Assembly: GCA_007133445.1 (NCBI GenBank)
Contig: SLMR01000403.1
Span: 1 to 8,667, forward strand
Origin: Aquisalimonas sp.
GTDB lineage: Bacteria > Pseudomonadota > Gammaproteobacteria > Nitrococcales > Aquisalimonadaceae
Length of the DNA stretch: 8,667 bases
Direction of reading: 5' to 3'
Shown here piece after piece: positions 1 through 6,430 of this stretch; positions within the stretch are counted from its first letter, which is position 1; every line of letters starts with the position of its first letter. The notes below the pieces were generated by a model. The model saw only the letters and a program-made list of their open reading frames with translations, was not told the origin of the DNA and did not search any database. A program made the translations under genes and the position numbers.

Positions 1-658
1 AACGGCTCTCCCCGGTCATTTCGAACCCCTGCAGGCTGATCCGGGAACCATCATCAGGGTCGGTCAGCTCCAGGCTGCCGGCGGTCAGCTCACCGCGCTG
101 TTCGTCGAAGCTGCGATTGAGCCAGGTGGTTCCGCTGAGGCCGCTGAAACGTACCGTCTGCCCGTTCTCCAGGGTTTCCTCGAAACCCGGGCTGGTGTAG
201 CGCACCGTACTATTGCCGCGGAAGTCCACCAGGGTATCGGCACTCACGATGGACCCTGTGGCGGCGAGCCAGGGGAGGCGGTCGCGCGTTGCCTCATCCG
301 GGGTGATCTCGCTATTGACACGCGCGGCGCCGAAACGGTCATCGCCGCCCAGGAAGAGCGGGCCGTGCCCAATGGTGTCCTCGACCACGAACACCGGGCG
401 TCCGGTGGAGTCATCGTCGGCGAGGTCGGCGATGATCTCGTTCCAGAACGGATCAGCCAGCGCAAGTTCCGTCCGCGCCGTCGAGGATCGCCACCCCCGA
501 TCAAACTGCTGACTGACAACTTCGAAGGTGCCTTCCTGCTGGATCGTCGTCCAGGCCAGCTCGTACTGGCGCTCGACGGTGCTGGCGCCCCAGGACATTC
601 CACCCACGATCAGGCCGGCCGCCACCACGGGCACGCCAACGGTCAACAGAACTCGCAT
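1..658 (-). CDS. DUF945 / YdgA-family envelope protein (partial, C-terminus outside window)
   Basis: The frame is open from an ATG at 658 to the window edge (219 codons), so this is the N-terminal part of a longer protein; DUF945 proteins are usually about 450-500 residues. Residues 3-20 form a hydrophobic segment, consistent with a signal anchor or uncleaved signal peptide, so the rest should face the periplasm. Two stretches match the family pattern as I remember it from E. coli YdgA: FDRGWRSSTARTEL (52-65), like the YHRGxFSS region, and an IGHGPL motif (96-101), like the DHGPF motif. The start is supported by GGAGG five bases upstream. The biochemical function of the family is not established; YdgA is known only as an inner-membrane-associated protein. 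It lies 72 bp downstream of metY on the same strand, with a hairpin between them, so co-transcription is uncertain. The family call is good and the function is unknown. Confidence 0.8.
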   Translation of the reverse strand, partial: MRVLLTVGVPVVAAGLIVGGMSWGASTVERQYELAWTTIQQEGTFEVVSQQFDRGWRSSTARTELALADPFWNEIIADLADDDSTGRPVFVVEDTIGHGPLFLGGDDRFGAARVNSEITPDEATRDRLPWLAATGSIVSADTLVDFRGNSTVRYTSPGFEETLENGQTVRFSGLSGTTWLNRSFDEQRGELTAGSLELTDPDDGSRISLQGFEMTGESR

Positions 659-696
659 GGCTCCCTCCAATCGGTGTAACAACTTTCCCTGTGAAT

Positions 697-722
697 CCGC
701 CGCCGCGGGACGCGGTCGGCGG
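697..722 (-). terminator. GC-rich hairpin between metY and the DUF945 gene
   Basis: CCGCCG (697-702) pairs with CGGCGG (717-722). Inside it, CCGC (703-706) can pair with GCGG (712-715) if T716 is bulged, leaving a loop of about five bases. It begins just after the metY stop codon (731-733) on the minus strand. No T-run follows it on that strand, so it is at best a weak or factor-assisted terminator, or an mRNA-stabilising stem. Confidence 0.35.
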
Positions 723-730
723 CAATCGCG

Positions 731-2008
731 TCAGGCGTTCAGCGCCTGATCCAGGTCCCAGAGGATATCATCGGCGGTTTCGATACCGACGGACAGTCGG
801 ATCATGTCCGGGCTGACGCCGGCAACACGCTGCTGCTCTTCGTCCATCTGCCGGTGTGTGGTGGAGGCCGGATGAATGACCAGGGTCTTTGCGTCGCCCA
901 CGTTGGCCAGGTGACTCAGGAACTGGCAGTGCTCGATGAACCGCACGCCGGCCTCGTGGCCGCCCTCGACACCGAAGGTGAGAATGGCGCCGGCGCCCCG
1001 GGGCAGGTACTTCTGCGCCAGAGCGTGATAGGGGCTGTCCTCAAGCCCGGCGAACTTCACCCAGTTCACCCTGGGGTGCTCCTGCAGGAAGCGCGCAACC
1101 TTCATGGTGTTCTCGCAGTGGCGCTCCATCCGCAGCGGCAGCGTCTCCACGCCCTGTATCAGGAGAAAGGCGTTCATGGGTGAAAGCGTCGCACCCAGGG
1201 TTCGCAGGGTTTCAACCCGGCACTTGGTGATGAAGGCGAAATCGCCGAACGTCTCGTAAAAGCGTACCCCGTGGTAGCCCTCGGAAGGCTCGATCATCTG
1301 CGGGAAGTTGCCGTTGTCCCACGGGAACTTGCCGGACTCGACGATCACACCGCCCAGAGTGGTGCCATGGCCACCGATGAACTTGGTTGCTGAATGGACG
1401 ACGATGTCGGCGCCGTGCTCGATCGGTCGGCACAGGTGGGGGCTCGCCAGGGTGTTGTCCACCACCAGCGGAATGCCCGCGTCATGGGCGATATCCGCCA
1501 CCGCCTCGATGTCGAACACATTCCCGAGCGGGTTACCGATGGTCTCGCCGTACAGGCACTTGGTACGCGGTGTGATGGCGCGGCGGAAGTTCTCCGGGTC
1601 ATCCGGGTCCACGAAGTGGACAGTGATGCCCATCTTGCGGAAGGTCACGTTGAGCTGACTGAAGGTGCCGCCGTAGAGCGTGCGCGCGGCGACGATCTCG
1701 TCGCCCTGCTGGCACAACGTCAGCAGCGCCGTCATCTGCGCGCCCATGCCGGAGGCCACGGCCAGGCAGGCACGCCCGCCTTCCAGCGCGGCGATGCGCT
1801 CCTCCAGCACCGCCGTCGTGGGGTTGTTCATACGCCCGTAGATGTTGCCGAAGGTCTGCAGGTTGAACAGGCTGGCCGCGTGGTCCGTGCTGTCGAACAC
1901 GTAGGACGTGGTCTGGTAGATCGGCACGGCGCGTGCGCCGGTGGCGGCGTCCGGGATGTGGCCCGCGTGCAGGCACAGGGTCTCGATACCGAATTCTCTG
2001 TCACTCAT
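731..2008 (-). CDS. metY: O-acetylhomoserine sulfhydrylase (MetY, aminocarboxypropyltransferase)
   Basis: This cytosolic PLP enzyme of the Cys/Met-metabolism family makes homocysteine and acetate from O-acetyl-L-homoserine and sulfide, the direct-sulfhydrylation route to methionine. Some MetY enzymes also use methanethiol to give methionine. The 425-residue length is typical of MetY and longer than MetB or MetZ. Visible motifs are the N-terminal ETLCLHAG (9-16), YGRMNNPT (57-64) that contributes to PLP phosphate binding, the VVDNTLASP segment with the ring-binding Asp (D184), and the Schiff-base lysine K209 in HSATKFIGGHG. The GYHGVRFYETFG insert and LSPMNAFLLIQGVETLPLR segment are characteristic of MetY. 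AGGA lies about eight bases upstream of the ATG. The gene starts 24 bp after the CoA-binding-protein gene, so the two probably share a transcript. No SAM riboswitch is visible in the short leader. Confidence 0.95.
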   Translation of the reverse strand: MSDREFGIETLCLHAGHIPDAATGARAVPIYQTTSYVFDSTDHAASLFNLQTFGNIYGRMNNPTTAVLEERIAALEGGRACLAVASGMGAQMTALLTLCQQGDEIVAARTLYGGTFSQLNVTFRKMGITVHFVDPDDPENFRRAITPRTKCLYGETIGNPLGNVFDIEAVADIAHDAGIPLVVDNTLASPHLCRPIEHGADIVVHSATKFIGGHGTTLGGVIVESGKFPWDNGNFPQMIEPSEGYHGVRFYETFGDFAFITKCRVETLRTLGATLSPMNAFLLIQGVETLPLRMERHCENTMKVARFLQEHPRVNWVKFAGLEDSPYHALAQKYLPRGAGAILTFGVEGGHEAGVRFIEHCQFLSHLANVGDAKTLVIHPASTTHRQMDEEQQRVAGVSPDMIRLSVGIETADDILWDLDQALNA

Positions 2009-2032
2009 GCTCGTGTCCTGTAATCCGCCGAA

Positions 2033-2506
2033 TCAGAAGGTCACGTGGGAGGGCCGTTTGGCGGAGATCACGCCGGTGTTCACGCCCATCCAGTTCAGGC
2101 CGCCGAACAACCGCCCGTACTCGATCTTCATGCAGCGGTTCATCACCACGTCCAGCCCGGCTTCCCGGGCGCGTGCCGCCGCCTGTTCGTGAATCACCCC
2201 GATCTGCATCCACACCACCTTTGCGCCGATGGCGATGGCATCCTCCACCAGCGCCGGTACCTCCTCGGGCCTACGGAATATATCCACCACGTCCACTGGC
2301 TCGGGGATGCTGCGCAGGTCCGGGTAGCACCGGCGGCCCAGCACTTCCTCATAGGCTGGATTAACGGGGATCACGTTGTAGCCGTGGTCGACCATGTACT
2401 TGGCCGCAAAATAGCTCGGCCGGTGCCAGTTGGCCGACAGGCCCACCACTGCCACGTTCCGATAGTCCGCCAGAATGCGGCGCAACTGGCTGATCTCGTC
2501 GCTCAT
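2033..2506 (-). CDS. CoA-binding domain protein (YccU/COG1832 family)
   Basis: A small single-domain protein of 157 residues with a Rossmann-like CoA-binding fold, about the family's usual length. The first strand and glycine turn are NVAVVGLSANWHRPSYF (17-33), followed by the second strand GYNVIPVNPAYEEVLG (42-57), a YPDLRSIPEPVDVVDIF stretch (61-77), VVWMQIGV (97-104) and the conserved C-terminal signature DVVMNRCMKIEY (119-130). The domain resembles the CoA-binding half of succinyl-CoA synthetase alpha but lacks its catalytic parts. Proteins of this family are thought to bind CoA or acyl-CoA; no reaction is firmly assigned. I chose the ATG at 2506 because GGGGAGAG precedes it at good spacing. 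The frame stays open far upstream (to 4372), but that part is antisense to the acyl-CoA synthetase. It heads a likely two-gene unit with metY and is divergent from the synthetase. Confidence 0.9.
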   Translation of the reverse strand: MSDEISQLRRILADYRNVAVVGLSANWHRPSYFAAKYMVDHGYNVIPVNPAYEEVLGRRCYPDLRSIPEPVDVVDIFRRPEEVPALVEDAIAIGAKVVWMQIGVIHEQAAARAREAGLDVVMNRCMKIEYGRLFGGLNWMGVNTGVISAKRPSHVTF

Positions 2507-2623
2507 GAAAACTCTCCCCGTGCTCGCGATCGCTGGATTCTCGCCCACCCGCCGCGCATCTGTCATCTTTTCCCTCACAGCGTTACGCTCAATGCCACAC
2601 AACAACAGAGCGGAGGAGACACC
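2507..2623. promoter_or_regulatory. Divergent spacer between CoA-binding/metY unit and acyl-CoA synthetase
   Basis: This 117-bp spacer must carry promoters for both divergent transcripts unless they start further out. No convincing -35/-10 pair stands out: the best plus-strand candidate is a poor CTGTCA (2560-2565) with TACGCT (2584-2589), 18 bases apart. The palindrome GCGATCGC sits at 2526-2533. GGAGG at 2612-2616 is the ribosome-binding site of the synthetase. I see no recognisable fatty-acid or sulfur-regulator operator. Confidence 0.4.
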
Positions 2624-4264
2624 ATGGCGGATTCGATCAACATCTACGAGCAGCACCTGGCCCAGAATCCGGCCAACTACGTGCCCCTCACGCCGCTGAC
2701 GTTCCTGGAGCGCACGGCATCGGTGTATCCGGACCACACCGCCGTGATCCACGGCCAGGTCCGCCGCACCTGGTCCGAGACGGCTGAGCGCTGCAACCGG
2801 CTGGCCAGCGCGCTGTCCCGGCGCGGCATCGGCAAGGGCGACACGGTGGCCGCCATGCTGCCGAACATCCCGGAGATGTTCGAGGCGCACTTCGGTGTGC
2901 CCATGACCGGCGCCGCGCTCAATGCCCTGAACATCCGCCTGGACGCCGACGCCATCGCCTTCATGCTGGAACACGGCGAAGCGTCGGTGATCCTGGTGGA
3001 CCGTGAGTTCGGCGGCGTCATCCGCGAAGCCCTGGGCAAGGTCAGTCACGACGTCCTGGTTGTAGACGTCCACGACCCGGAATTCGACGGCGGCGAAGCA
3101 ATCGGCACCATGGACTACGAGGCCCTGCTGGCCGAGGGCGACCCCGGTTTTCGCTACACCCCGCCCGCGGACGAGTGGGATGCCATCTCGCTCAACTACA
3201 CCTCCGGCACCACCGGCAACCCCAAGGGGGTGGTCTACCACCATCGCGGCGCGTACCTGAACGCCGTTGGCAACACCATGGTCTGGGACATGTCCGGGCA
3301 CCCGGTCTACCTCTGGACCCTGCCCATGTTCCACTGCAACGGCTGGTGCTTCCCCTGGACCATCACCGCCTGCGCAGGCACCCATGTATGCCTGCGCAAA
3401 GTGGAGCCGGAGAAGATCATGCAGCTCATCAAGGAACACAAGGTGACCCACCTGTGCGGCGCCCCCATCGTGCTCAACGGCCTGCTGAACGCCTCGGACG
3501 AGGCCAAACGCGGCCTGGACCACGAGGTGCAGATCATGACCGCAGCAGCCGCCCCGCCGGCGCAGGTGATCGCCGGCATCGAGGAAATGGGCTTCCGGCT
3601 CACCCACGTCTACGGTCTCACCGAGGTCTACGGGCCGGTTACCGTCTGCGCCTGGCACGACGAGTGGGACGAGTTGCCGCTGGAACAGCGCGCCCGCGTC
3701 AAGGCCCGCCAGGGGGTGCGTTACCAGACCCTGGAAGGCGTGATGGTTGGTGATTCGGACACCATGGAACCCGTGCCACAGGATGGCGAGACCATGGGCG
3801 AGATCTTCATGCGCGGCAACACAGTGATGAAGGGCTACCTGAAGAACCCGGACGCCACGGACAAGGCCTTCAAGGGCGGCTGGTACCACACCGGGGATCT
3901 GGCCGTGTGGCATGCGGATGGCTACGTGGAGATCAAGGACCGGCTCAAGGACGTGATCATCTCCGGGGGCGAGAACATCTCCACCATCGAGGTGGAGGAC
4001 ACCCTCTACCGCCATCCGGCCGTCCTGGAGTGCGCCGTAGTCGCCCGTCCCGACGAGAAATGGGGCGAGACCCCCTGCGCCTTCGTTACACTGAAGGCGG
4101 GCCATGAGGACACGGCGGCAGAAGACATCATCCAGTTCTGCCGCGATAACATGGCCCATTACAAGGCACCGAAAACGGTGGTCTTCGACGAACTGCCGAA
4201 GACCTCCACCGGCAAGATCCAGAAGTTCGCGCTCAGGGATCGGGCGAAGGACCTGAACACATGA
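2624..4264 (+). CDS. AMP-forming acyl-CoA synthetase (class I adenylate-forming enzyme)
   Basis: This enzyme activates a carboxylic acid with ATP to an acyl-adenylate and transfers the acyl group to CoA. At 546 residues it has the full set of ANL-superfamily motifs: the phosphate loop YTSGTTGNPKG (192-202), YGLTE (330-334), YHTGD with the ribose-binding Asp (421-425), the hinge DRLKDVIISGGEN (439-451), and the C-terminal catalytic lysine K531 in KTSTGK. The N-terminus (PANYVPLTPLTFLERTA, 16-32) is typical of a clade that includes plant acyl-activating enzymes and many bacterial acyl-CoA synthetases of uncertain substrate. The acid cannot be read from sequence; short- or medium-chain, branched or aromatic acids are all possible. 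The start at 2624 has GGAGG seven bases upstream; earlier in-frame ATGs lie antisense to the CoA-binding-protein gene. The crotonase 92 bp downstream on the same strand suggests an acyl-CoA pathway. Confidence 0.93.
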   Translation: MADSINIYEQHLAQNPANYVPLTPLTFLERTASVYPDHTAVIHGQVRRTWSETAERCNRLASALSRRGIGKGDTVAAMLPNIPEMFEAHFGVPMTGAALNALNIRLDADAIAFMLEHGEASVILVDREFGGVIREALGKVSHDVLVVDVHDPEFDGGEAIGTMDYEALLAEGDPGFRYTPPADEWDAISLNYTSGTTGNPKGVVYHHRGAYLNAVGNTMVWDMSGHPVYLWTLPMFHCNGWCFPWTITACAGTHVCLRKVEPEKIMQLIKEHKVTHLCGAPIVLNGLLNASDEAKRGLDHEVQIMTAAAAPPAQVIAGIEEMGFRLTHVYGLTEVYGPVTVCAWHDEWDELPLEQRARVKARQGVRYQTLEGVMVGDSDTMEPVPQDGETMGEIFMRGNTVMKGYLKNPDATDKAFKGGWYHTGDLAVWHADGYVEIKDRLKDVIISGGENISTIEVEDTLYRHPAVLECAVVARPDEKWGETPCAFVTLKAGHEDTAAEDIIQFCRDNMAHYKAPKTVVFDELPKTSTGKIQKFALRDRAKDLNT

Positions 4265-4299
4265 TGGCATGTCGCCCCTGGCGGGCGGTTGCGTCAAGG

Positions 4300-4320
4300 G
4301 CCCGCCGTTCGTGGGCGGGC
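4300..4320 (+). other. Intercistronic hairpin between synthetase and crotonase genes
   Basis: GCCCGCC (4300-4306) and GGCGGGC (4314-4320) form a perfect 7-bp GC stem with a 7-base loop, 35 bases after the synthetase stop. No T-run follows, so full termination is unlikely. It may cause partial attenuation or protect the upstream mRNA end while allowing read-through into the crotonase gene. Confidence 0.4.
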
Positions 4321-4356
4321 GGCTCGTCACGAGACACGAACAAACCGGAGGACACC

Positions 4357-5145
4357 ATGAGCCAACCCGCACCCGACACCGACTCCCCCATTCGCGTCCG
4401 CCACGAGGGTCACATCGCCCGCGTGGGCTTCAACGAACCCGAGCGCTACAACCCCCTGCGGGCCGAGGTCATCGACGCCCTGCACAGCGCGCTGGACACC
4501 ATCGCCGAAGACAGCAGCGTGCGCGTAGTCATCATCGACGCGGAAGGCAAGGCGTTCTGCGCCGGCCACGATCTGCGCGAGGTCCGCTCCATGGAGGACC
4601 GGACCGAGCACCAGGCCCTGTTCGACCGCTGCAGCGCTTTCATGCAGCGGGTGGTGAGCCTGCCGCAACCGGTGATCGCCCAGGTCCAGGGCATCGCCAC
4701 GGCCGCCGGCTGCCAGCTCGTCGCCACCGCCGACCTGGCCGTGGCCGGCCGCTCCGCGCGGTTCGCCACCTCGGGCATCAATCTGGGGCTGTTCTGCAGC
4801 ACCCCGGCCGTGGCGGTCAGCCGCGTGGTGCCGCGCAAGAACGCCCTGGAGATGCTGTTTACCGGCGATTTCGTCGAAGCCGATGAAGCCGCCCGCCTCG
4901 GGCTGGTCAACCGCGTCGTGGACGACGGGCAGCTGGTGGCCACCACCACCGAAATGGCGGAGAAGATCGCTGCCAAGCCGCCGGAGGCCATCCAGGCCGG
5001 CAAGGCCCTGTACTACCGTCAAAGCGACAGGGACCTGGCCGCAGCATACGACGACGCCTCCGCCACAATGGCGTGCAACATGGACACCGACGCCGCCCGG
5101 GAAGGCGTGGACGCGTTCCTGGAGAAGCGCAAGCCGCGGTGGTGA
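4357..5145 (+). CDS. ECHDC3-like enoyl-CoA hydratase/isomerase (crotonase) family protein
   Basis: A 262-residue crotonase-fold protein, a normal length. The oxyanion-hole segments are visible as FCAGHDL (67-73) and the GIATAAGCQL region (112-121). The sequence from GHDL through TAAGCQLVA, FATSGINLGLFCSTP (136-150), RVVPRKNALEMLFTG (156-170) and the C-terminal FLEKRKPRW resembles ECHDC3, the mitochondrial protein usually named enoyl-CoA hydratase domain-containing 3. Both glutamates that act in canonical enoyl-CoA hydratase (E144 and E164 in rat) are replaced: Q120 and G140 stand there. True hydratase activity is therefore doubtful and the substrate is unknown. The ATG at 4357 is preceded by GGAGG six bases upstream. 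An in-frame ATG at 4261 overlaps the synthetase stop as ATGA, but it would add an arginine-rich tail without homology. The gene probably shares the synthetase transcript. Confidence 0.9.
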   Translation: MSQPAPDTDSPIRVRHEGHIARVGFNEPERYNPLRAEVIDALHSALDTIAEDSSVRVVIIDAEGKAFCAGHDLREVRSMEDRTEHQALFDRCSAFMQRVVSLPQPVIAQVQGIATAAGCQLVATADLAVAGRSARFATSGINLGLFCSTPAVAVSRVVPRKNALEMLFTGDFVEADEAARLGLVNRVVDDGQLVATTTEMAEKIAAKPPEAIQAGKALYYRQSDRDLAAAYDDASATMACNMDTDAAREGVDAFLEKRKPRW

Positions 5146-5190
5146 CGACAACGCGCCAGCCCACCGGCGTCCTCGCCTCGCTCGCCCCGG

Positions 5191-5215
5191 CGTAGGGTGC
5201 ATCTTGATGCACCGC
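5191..5215 (+). repeat. Left terminal inverted repeat of the palindromic element
   Basis: A 25-bp sequence identical to the reverse complement of 5446-5470. It contains GGTGCATC (5196-5203), TT, GATGCACC (5206-5213), so it can fold by itself into a short hairpin just downstream of the crotonase gene. Confidence 0.9.
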
Positions 5216-5279
5216 GTCTCCCGTCGGCGCTGGATGACCGACATCGGCAAGCCGTCGGGTGGCTGCCTTCGACCCGGGG

Positions 5280-5389
5280 GCGCTGATCGGGTACTCCGCT
5301 CACGGACACGCTGTGAATACATCCCTGTACGCTCGACGCTGGCCTTCCATGGCCAGCGACGGTCCGTGACCGGAGCACCCGATCAGCGC
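5280..5389. repeat. Inner inverted repeat with central hairpin
   Basis: The arms 5280-5307 and 5362-5389 pair over 28 positions with two mismatches (5293 and 5299 on the left arm). The 54 bases between them hold the perfect 8-bp hairpin at 5337-5344 / 5351-5358 with loop TTCCAT. As RNA this would fold into a long, very stable branched stem in either orientation. Confidence 0.85.
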
Positions 5390-5445
5390 CTGCGGCATGG
5401 ACCTGCGTCCGGGGGAGTAACCGGCATGACCGGTTGCTCTGGGAT

Positions 5446-5470
5446 GCGGTGCATCAAGATGCACCCTACG
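5446..5470 (-). repeat. Right terminal inverted repeat of the palindromic element
   Basis: A 25-bp perfect inverted partner of 5191-5215, containing GGTGCATC (5448-5455), AA, GATGCACC (5458-5465). The next 100 bases to 5574 hold no gene; a decayed further copy of the motif starts at 5538. Confidence 0.9.
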
Positions 5471-5574
5471 CCTGTCCAGCCGACGCATACCGGCCGCGAC
5501 GCACCGCCCCGCATCACGTGAAACACGTACCAGGGCAGGTGCATCGGGATGGAGCCGGCACGTAACTGTCGGGT

Positions 5575-6354
5575 TCAGCTGAAGCGGCTGAAGTCGGGTT
5601 GGCGCTTCTCGAAGAAGGCGGCCACCGCTTCCTGGTGCTCCTCGGAGACGAGTCCGGCCGCGAAGGCTTTGCTCTCGGCTGCAATGGCGTCGCGCATGCG
5701 CTCCTGCTGGAACGTGCTGTTGATCAGCGCCTTGGTGGCGCGCACCGCCTGGGGCGGCAGGGCGGCCAGCTTCTGTGCCGTGGCCATGGCCTGCTCGTCC
5801 AGTTCCGCGTCGCTGCAGCTCATGGACACGATGCCCAGCTCCCGGGCGCGCTCGCGGTCGAAGGGCTCGCCCAGCAGCAGGGTATGACTGGCCTGGGTCC
5901 GGCCCGCCAGCAGGGGCAGGATGTAGCTGCAGGCGAACTCCGGCGTCAGGCCGAGGCGCACGAACGGCAGCGAGAAACTCGCCGTCTCGCTGGCGGCCAC
6001 CACATCACAGTGCAGCAGCATGGTGGTGCCGATACCCACCGCGTGGCCGCGCACCGCCGCCACCACCGGTTTGGGGAAGTCCACCATGTCGTCGATGAAC
6101 TTCATGGCCGGCGCCTTCTCGCCACTGGCCACCCGCTTCTTCCCCTGCTCACCGAAGTCCTGGAGATCATTGCCGGCGGTGAAGCTGTCGCCCGCGCCCT
6201 GAAGCAGAACCGCGCGCACGCTGCCATCCTCGCGGGCGTCGTTCATGGTGGCGCGCAAGGTGTCGTACATCTCGCCGGTGAGGGCGTTGCGCTTTTCCGG
6301 ACGATCCAGGGTGACGACGAGCACGCCATCACGGCGTTCGGTGCGAATGCTCAT
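5575..6354 (-). CDS. Crotonase-family protein resembling delta3-delta2-enoyl-CoA isomerase (ECI2-like)
   Basis: A 259-residue crotonase-fold protein. FTAGNDLQDF (58-67) forms the first oxyanion-hole segment and closely recalls the SGNDLTNF motif of peroxisomal ECI2. FPKPVVAAVRGHAVGIGTT (93-111) carries the second. The hydratase glutamates are absent (T111 and F131 stand at the rat E144 and E164 positions), but LGLTPEFACS (134-143) supplies E139 at the position where ECI-type isomerases carry their single catalytic glutamate. This favours double-bond isomerisation of unsaturated acyl-CoA over hydration. Side activities or another substrate remain possible. The ATG at 6354 follows AAGGAAAGG; an in-frame ATG at 6396 lies inside a hairpin and lacks a ribosome-binding site. 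The gene is 76 bp downstream of the aminotransferase gene on the same strand and convergent with the ECHDC3-like gene. Confidence 0.9.
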   Translation of the reverse strand: MSIRTERRDGVLVVTLDRPEKRNALTGEMYDTLRATMNDAREDGSVRAVLLQGAGDSFTAGNDLQDFGEQGKKRVASGEKAPAMKFIDDMVDFPKPVVAAVRGHAVGIGTTMLLHCDVVAASETASFSLPFVRLGLTPEFACSYILPLLAGRTQASHTLLLGEPFDRERARELGIVSMSCSDAELDEQAMATAQKLAALPPQAVRATKALINSTFQQERMRDAIAAESKAFAAGLVSEEHQEAVAAFFEKRQPDFSRFS

Positions 6355-6378
6355 GATTGAACCTTTCCTTGGGAGAAC

Positions 6379-6415
6379 GCCTCCATGGGACCGCATGACG
6401 CGGCCCGATGGAGGC
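6379..6415 (-). terminator. Strong intercistronic hairpin after the aminotransferase gene
   Basis: GCCTCCAT (6379-6386) pairs with ATGGAGGC (6408-6415). GGG (6387-6389) pairs with CCC (6404-6406), and CCGC (6391-6394) pairs with GCGG (6400-6403), with single-base bulges at A6390 and G6407 and loop ATGAC. That gives about 15 base pairs, starting 15 bases after the aminotransferase stop on the minus strand. No T-run follows on that strand, so it may be a partial terminator, a processing site or an mRNA stabiliser, not a classic intrinsic terminator. Confidence 0.55.
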
Positions 6416-6430
6416 TATGATGGATTGAAA

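Larger units (their letters stand above)
5191..5470. repeat. 280-bp nested palindromic element (MITE-like or composite intergenic repeat)
   Basis: The ends, 5191-5215 and 5446-5470, are perfect 25-bp inverted copies of each other, and each contains its own palindrome (GGTGCATC, 2 bases, GATGCACC). Inside is a second inverted repeat, 5280-5307 against 5362-5389 (26 of 28 positions match), enclosing the hairpin CGCTGGCC-TTCCAT-GGCCAGCG (5337-5358). AACCGG-N5-CCGGTT lies at 5419-5435. No convincing open frame exists, so it cannot mobilise itself. It sits between two convergent genes, a usual place for dispersed palindromic repeats and a position where it could end transcription from both sides. 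No clear target-site duplication is visible. It could be a non-autonomous transposable element, a REP/BIME-type cluster, or two repeats that landed side by side. Confidence 0.75.

Noticed and set aside
213..749. Short frames on both strands across the first 750 bases
   Set aside because: They overlap the DUF945 gene, whose frame is open to the window edge and matches family motifs. The short frames are arginine/serine/proline-rich shadows.
2045..2623. Plus-strand N-terminal extension of the acyl-CoA synthetase frame
   Set aside because: It is antisense to the CoA-binding protein. The family N-terminus begins at 2624, just after a strong ribosome-binding site.
4261..4356. 32-residue N-terminal extension of the ECHDC3-like crotonase with an ATGA overlap
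   Set aside because: The extension is arginine-rich, lacks homology to the fold and includes the intercistronic hairpin, while GGAGG precedes the ATG at 4357.
2507..4372. Minus-strand frame open from 4372, continuous with the CoA-binding gene (779 codons in total)
   Set aside because: It is exactly antisense to the acyl-CoA synthetase, which has all family motifs. The upstream part has no recognisable domain, and the ribosome-binding site sits at 2506. GC-rich codon use commonly leaves the antisense frame open.
4327..5322. Long minus-strand frame of 331 codons opposite the ECHDC3-like gene
   Set aside because: Histidine-, glycine- and valine-rich shadow composition with no motif; it overlaps a well-supported gene and part of the palindromic element.
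5191..5470. CRISPR-like array
   Set aside because: The repeats are inverted pairs, not regularly spaced direct repeats, and there are only two copies.
4883..5521. Plus-strand 212-codon frame running from the crotonase gene into the palindromic element
   Set aside because: The first half is a frame-shifted reading of the crotonase (Pro/Trp/Thr-rich) and the second half translates inverted repeats. No ribosome-binding site or domain.
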